This document shows, one piece after another, positions 60,531 through 64,000 of a stretch of 64,000 nucleotides of DNA (its first letter is position 1; the number at the start of each line of letters is the position of its first letter). The stretch comes from Cellvibrio sp. 79 (GTDB lineage Bacteria; Pseudomonadota; Gammaproteobacteria; Pseudomonadales; Cellvibrionaceae): assembly GCA_003056245.1 (NCBI GenBank), contig MVDH01000006.1, positions 407,394 through 471,393 of the forward strand. Direction: 5' to 3'. The notes under the pieces are model-generated. The model had not been told where the DNA came from, did not search any database, and worked only from the letters and a program-made list of their open reading frames with translations. Made by a program: the position numbers and the translations under genes.

Positions 60531-62063
60531 TTATCGTTTCCCGTCACCCAGCTTTGTTTGATTGGATTCAGAATAGAATCCTTGTTCGGTGGGAGACCTG
60601 ATGATACCTTCAGAATTCCGGACCGCCAACCTATATACATGCTGAGGACGCATTGAATCTGAGCCACTTCCACTCCCTGACGAAGACGAAGACGAAGACG
60701 AAGACGAAGACGAAGCTTCTAGAGAAGCTTGAGAGGTTGTTGCAGAATCATCCACAAAATTTCTAGCAATATCATCTCCCAAATCAAAAATTTCATCCTC
60801 TTCGTCGCCGCTCTCTGCGGGGCCATCGACAGAAACGTATTTTTTTTCAGTTTTTTCTCTTCTATATTTTTTAGGGGGAGATGATTTAAATCCAGGATGA
60901 TCGCTGCAGTCAATAATAACTTCCTTTTCCAAGGGATCCACAATTATATCGTACCGACACCCCCCCATCTGAACAGGAACAAAATTTTTCCTCTCTGCTT
61001 GAATAGCTAAATCACTCTTAGAATTGTCATCTTTCATAGACGACAAAGTGGTGTAAATAGCTTTCTTTTCGGTATGTGACTCATATCCTTTATTTTGATC
61101 TGCAATCCTAATTACACTATGTTCATTTTGAAAGTTGCAGTCATTAAGTCTATTTCCTTCTGATTTTGCGTATTTCAATAATTCTTTATACATTACAGTT
61201 GAAGGATGACCATATTTCACATCCGCACTTATCATGATTACCTTCGGCTTTACGTAGTTCATAAAATTTTCTGTACAAACACGCGCTGACCCATGATGCC
61301 CGACTCTAAGTACATCTATTTCCTTAATACGTTTTTCTTTATTTCCAACCAGAATTCGCTCAACTGAGCCCTCAGCATCACCCATAATTAAAATTTTCGC
61401 CCATCTAGCAGTACTCGCATTTTTAGCTTTAACAAGAATAACAAGGCTCGCAGCATTCTTTTCAGTTTCACCACTAATCTTTCCTAAATCATCTCTAACA
61501 TTGTTACCAGTTATGATCTCAAGCTTAACCCAATCATCTAACCCCATTTTACCTATTGTAGTATCAGCCCCCACCTCCGTGTAATACTTGACGTCTTCAA
61601 AAATATTTTTTTTATTCAAGAGTTGCCTAAAAGTAAATGGGTAGTGCGTTGGGATACCCCCTAAAATAACGCGATTCACTATAAGTTCACCCTCAAGTTC
61701 ATTACACAGATTAGTCAAGAGATTGTAATGGTCTCCGTCTCCATGTGTTATGACGAGATCATTTATAATTAGTTTTTGCGAGGCATCCTCGTTTTTCCTA
61801 TCCTTGAGAATTTCTTTTATAAATTTCAGCGCCTCAAAACCCGCTGCCTCTCTGTTCTTTTTACTTCCAATATCAATTATCCCTATATATGTTGAGCCTT
61901 TCTTGAGCCTATACACAAATGTGCAATCTCCTTGGCCTACGTCCATTACAGAAATCCAAGTTTGATCCCCCAATGCAGCCACCGAACTCGCCCTTCTTCG
62001 CGTTGCAGGATGCGGAGCGGAAGAGGAAGAGGAACTAACTGTTGGTTTTTCACTCATTGTCAT
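60531..62063 (-). CDS. Large metallo-beta-lactamase-fold protein, putative T6SS-linked effector
   Basis: A 510-residue protein; start ATG 62063 (or 62057, MSEKP). A Ser/Pro-rich N-terminus (1-30) precedes a ComEC/Rec2-like MBL domain (~30-320): WISVMDVGQGDCTFVY, VITHGDGDHYN (metal site), KILIMGDAEGS, VLRVGHHGSA (metal His). Then ~100 residues of mixed fold, an acidic part (SGDEEDEIFDLGDDIARN) and a poly-Ser tail coded by a (TCTTCG) hexamer repeat at 60679-60714. ComEC-like MBL proteins act on DNA or phosphoesters. Its place behind T6SS accessory genes and ahead of an Imm11 remnant suggests a nuclease effector; it is inferred, not shown. Confidence 0.6.
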   Translation of the reverse strand: MTMSEKPTVSSSSSSAPHPATRRRASSVAALGDQTWISVMDVGQGDCTFVYRLKKGSTYIGIIDIGSKKNREAAGFEALKFIKEILKDRKNEDASQKLIINDLVITHGDGDHYNLLTNLCNELEGELIVNRVILGGIPTHYPFTFRQLLNKKNIFEDVKYYTEVGADTTIGKMGLDDWVKLEIITGNNVRDDLGKISGETEKNAASLVILVKAKNASTARWAKILIMGDAEGSVERILVGNKEKRIKEIDVLRVGHHGSARVCTENFMNYVKPKVIMISADVKYGHPSTVMYKELLKYAKSEGNRLNDCNFQNEHSVIRIADQNKGYESHTEKKAIYTTLSSMKDDNSKSDLAIQAERKNFVPVQMGGCRYDIIVDPLEKEVIIDCSDHPGFKSSPPKKYRREKTEKKYVSVDGPAESGDEEDEIFDLGDDIARNFVDDSATTSQASLEASSSSSSSSSSSSGSGSGSDSMRPQHVYRLAVRNSEGIIRSPTEQGFYSESNQTKLGDGKR

Positions 62064-62157
62064 TTCTCACCGATCGATAAAAGCTGCTTAGCGTTTTCAT
62101 TTCACTAACTCTCCCAAGCTATTCTACGCGCCCGATTACAAAATTTTTATTGTGATA

Positions 62158-63216
62158 TCAAGACAAAGCTATCGCCAGCAAAGCTGTTTCTGTGGCTTTG
62201 TTTCTATCTCCCGTTTCCTTCAACTTTTTGGTACGTTGAAAAGCGCGAATAGCAGCTTGTGTCTTAGGTCCCAGCTTGTTATCTTCCGCACCGCAGTCAT
62301 ACCCCAAATTATTCAACCGTGCCTGCCAGCCAGATACATTATCAATAGGGTTTATATAACCGAGATTGAATTCGTGCACTTCCGACCAAGGACCTGGATT
62401 AAGAATGATCGTCACATTTACAGCACTAGGCGGAATTGGCTGATTCACAAATCCTTTATCATCCGTTTTACTAAAGGCATCAGCAACCAAAATGCCTTTG
62501 TCCGTTTTGAGACTTAGTAAATAAGGCACCTCTATTCTGGGAGTTTCATCATAATTTAAAAAGCGAATATGCAAATATTCTGGCACTCCTTGACGCTGCA
62601 CAGTTAGTTGAACCCCAGCAGCAACTGTCCTCGCCTTCTCGCGCTTTGCAGGAATAACCACTTCATCCTTCTCAAACAAAATATACATTTCATCATGCCG
62701 CAACTTTTTAAGCTCCGCATTCTTCCCATACTCCCAAATCGTCTTCGGAAAAAATCCATAAACCTCTGCAATTTTCCCAACACATTCCCCTTGCTTAATA
62801 ATATGAATTTTTTCTTCTTCGATATTTTGCGCTGGAGCACTTTGCCAACTCGCAACACTAGAACTTTTCGCCTCATCCGCCGGCAACGATTCAGTAGTTA
62901 ATTCCTTCCACGCATCCTTATCCAACTCCGGCAAACTTAATTGATAATTACCAGCATCCAAACCTTTAAAAGCATACACACCATCCGGCGCTGTTTTTCC
63001 GGTTAATATTTTTTTATCCGCACGACTTAATTGCAGTGCAATACCACCAAGGCCAACACCATCCTCCCCCACCACTTTTACCCGAATAACTTCTTTCAAT
63101 TCTTGTGCATCATTCGGACAAGGCATGGTAGCTGCGCCTACGGGTTGTGAATCGCTGTAGGAATTTGCGGCTTTTTCAGCGGTAGCCAAGGGCGAATTAT
63201 TTTTGTTTGGATACAT
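62158..63216 (-). CDS. LysM and peptidoglycan-binding protein of T6SS cluster
   Basis: A 352-residue protein with no signal peptide. A CnaB-like beta sandwich (~50-105; IRVKVVGEDGVGLGGIALQLS), a LysM-like domain (~140-200; IHIIKQGECVGKIAEVYGFF, PKTIWEYGKNAELK, DEVVIPAK), a further beta domain, and a C-terminal PG_binding_1 domain (~295-350; WQARLNNLGYDCGAEDNKLGPKTQAAIRAFQR). Such fused cell-wall-binding proteins occur in T6SS vgrG-linked operons, where they may carry effectors to peptidoglycan. Its first 20 bases overlap the upstream gene. Confidence 0.72.
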   Translation of the reverse strand: MYPNKNNSPLATAEKAANSYSDSQPVGAATMPCPNDAQELKEVIRVKVVGEDGVGLGGIALQLSRADKKILTGKTAPDGVYAFKGLDAGNYQLSLPELDKDAWKELTTESLPADEAKSSSVASWQSAPAQNIEEEKIHIIKQGECVGKIAEVYGFFPKTIWEYGKNAELKKLRHDEMYILFEKDEVVIPAKREKARTVAAGVQLTVQRQGVPEYLHIRFLNYDETPRIEVPYLLSLKTDKGILVADAFSKTDDKGFVNQPIPPSAVNVTIILNPGPWSEVHEFNLGYINPIDNVSGWQARLNNLGYDCGAEDNKLGPKTQAAIRAFQRTKKLKETGDRNKATETALLAIALS

Positions 63217-63856
63217 AACCGCCTCCGGATTTTTGGATTAATAGTGGATGGCTGTTGTTAACCCATTCGGGTGCGGCTGGGTTTGGTTGGCTTGAGTCGG
63301 GCATTGAGTCTGCGCGCTCCCATAAACTTTTGCTGAGGTGGTAGCTTTGGGGATTTAAAAAAAGTACCGGTTGATCGGTAGTGGGTTCTACTTGATCGGT
63401 ATTACGTTTAGGGCCTAAATAATCTTCAGCGGATTCAAGGCGGATTACAGGTTCAACAGGAATCAAACCAAGTTGTTTGCGCAAGTTTAGATTGTGTTCT
63501 TCAATGCCCTGGCGATGCAGACAGGTTTGCACTAAATGATCCAAACGTTCGCCGGGTTGCATTAGCGTTTTATCGGTGAGGATTTTTTGCATCCACAATA
63601 AATCAGGATCACGATCAAATTCCCAACCATAAGTAGCAGCTATATTTAAAAAACGGCACACCTGTTGTTGCGTGGTGAGTTGATAATATGCAGCGCGTTC
63701 GATGCAAGTATTTATTTGGCTGCGCAACTCTTCCGCCGTGAATAACCAGGCCACCGCCGGGAAATAGGTGCGCAGGTGATTCACCATAGCGCTAACAAAA
63801 TGCTCTTGCGCTTGCTGGCTAAAAGCCTGCATTTGCGCGTTACTGATTTTTAGCAT
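63197..63856 (-). CDS. T6SS accessory protein (vgrG-cluster type)
   Basis: A 219-residue protein with the pattern of a common unnamed protein next to vgrG genes: FVSAMVNHLRTYFPAVAWLF, ELRSQINTCIERAAYYQLT, QQVCRFLNIAATYGWEFDRDPDLLWMQKIL. The helical N-terminal half is conserved; the C-terminal ~90 residues are Pro/Ser-rich. Its precise role is unknown; in type VI clusters it is found with adaptor and effector genes. It overlaps the LysM protein gene by 20 bases and follows the partial gene at the edge by seven. Confidence 0.65.
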   Translation of the reverse strand: MLKISNAQMQAFSQQAQEHFVSAMVNHLRTYFPAVAWLFTAEELRSQINTCIERAAYYQLTTQQQVCRFLNIAATYGWEFDRDPDLLWMQKILTDKTLMQPGERLDHLVQTCLHRQGIEEHNLNLRKQLGLIPVEPVIRLESAEDYLGPKRNTDQVEPTTDQPVLFLNPQSYHLSKSLWERADSMPDSSQPNPAAPEWVNNSHPLLIQKSGGGYVSKQK

Positions 63857-63863
63857 TTCAGTA

Positions 63864-64000
63864 TTACGTCTCTACTGTGGATTCCAACGGCGCTAATGAA
63901 GTGCTGCTATCAAGCTCAACCAAAAGCCGCGCGAGAATGGAATAAATTTCATCCTCACTTACAGGCACACCAAAATGGTGATAACCATAACCGGGGCGCT
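63864..64000 (-). CDS. 3' end of an unidentified T6SS-linked gene, cut by window edge
   Basis: The last ~45 codons are in the window: RPGYGYHHFGVPVSEDEIYS then ILARLLVELDSSTSLAPLES and a TAA at 63866-63864. It is the upstream gene of the operon 63856-60531. The position suggests an adaptor, chaperone or VgrG-linked protein, but no diagnostic motif is visible. Confidence 0.45.
   Translation of the reverse strand, partial: RPGYGYHHFGVPVSEDEIYSILARLLVELDSSTSLAPLESTVET

Noticed and set aside
1-64000. CRISPR array or insertion-sequence transposase
   Set aside because: No regularly spaced direct repeats and no transposase or integrase motif were seen on either strand.

Overview
The window looks like a chromosomal segment of a Cellvibrio-like gammaproteobacterium (family Cellvibrionaceae, by inference). 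The signs are a multi-module glycoside hydrolase and a chitinase joined by long poly-serine linkers, a TonB-dependent receptor, PEP-CTERM proteins, and standard gammaproteobacterial rnr, rlmB and tRNA-Leu genes. GC content falls visibly in the toxin/immunity regions compared with the core genes.

Layout. 1-0.6 kb: a small immunity-like gene with a toxin-tail remnant upstream. 0.8-8.9 kb: a probable beta-glucan utilisation locus (secreted GH16 with several carbohydrate-binding modules, PEP-CTERM protein, PAS-AraC regulator, TonB-dependent receptor). 9-12.1 kb: GFA-fold protein, three small stress-type genes, azurin. 12.5-22.3 kb: DUF748 protein, outer-membrane barrel, DUF6748-like protein, GNAT, META lipoprotein, membrane AraC regulator, a 59-residue DUF3012 lipoprotein, and an FHA/sigma-54 regulator with a frameshift. 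22.4-25.8 kb: unrecognised small genes including a paralogous pair. 26-29 kb: Ser/Thr kinase and GH18 chitinase. 29.5-36 kb: LysR regulator, membrane protein, DUF2141, rlmB and rnr. 36.1 kb: tRNA-Leu(CAG) with a clear promoter and terminator.

36.3-41.5 kb and 53.9-64 kb are accessory regions dominated by polymorphic toxin and immunity genes. They hold a Tse2-like ADP-ribosyltransferase toxin whose stop overlaps a 59-codon Tsi2-like immunity gene, two families of ~100-residue immunity-like proteins in several copies, five whole or broken Imm11 (DUF1629) genes, an AHH-type nuclease toxin, a second putative ART-like toxin, a decayed BrnT toxin beside two BrnA-like proteins, and at the right edge a type VI secretion accessory operon carrying a large metallo-beta-lactamase-fold protein. 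Three copies of a ~180 bp inverted-repeat element lie at 39.0, 41.6 and 43.0 kb. A strongly structured, apparently unassigned RNA lies at 40.98-41.19 kb ahead of a short gene, with a similar arrangement at 55.5-56.0 kb.

41.7-53.9 kb is more ordinary: a MerR/MBL-fold divergent pair with a 19-bp-spacer operator, FN3 and PEP-CTERM exported proteins, two hybrid histidine kinases, an acyltransferase and a DUF1566 protein.

The most interesting material is the toxin/immunity complex: gene order, overlapping stops and starts, and flanking gene fragments indicate repeated exchange of toxin cassettes beside a type VI secretion locus, leaving orphan immunity genes. All family names are from motif recognition by eye; no database search was run.
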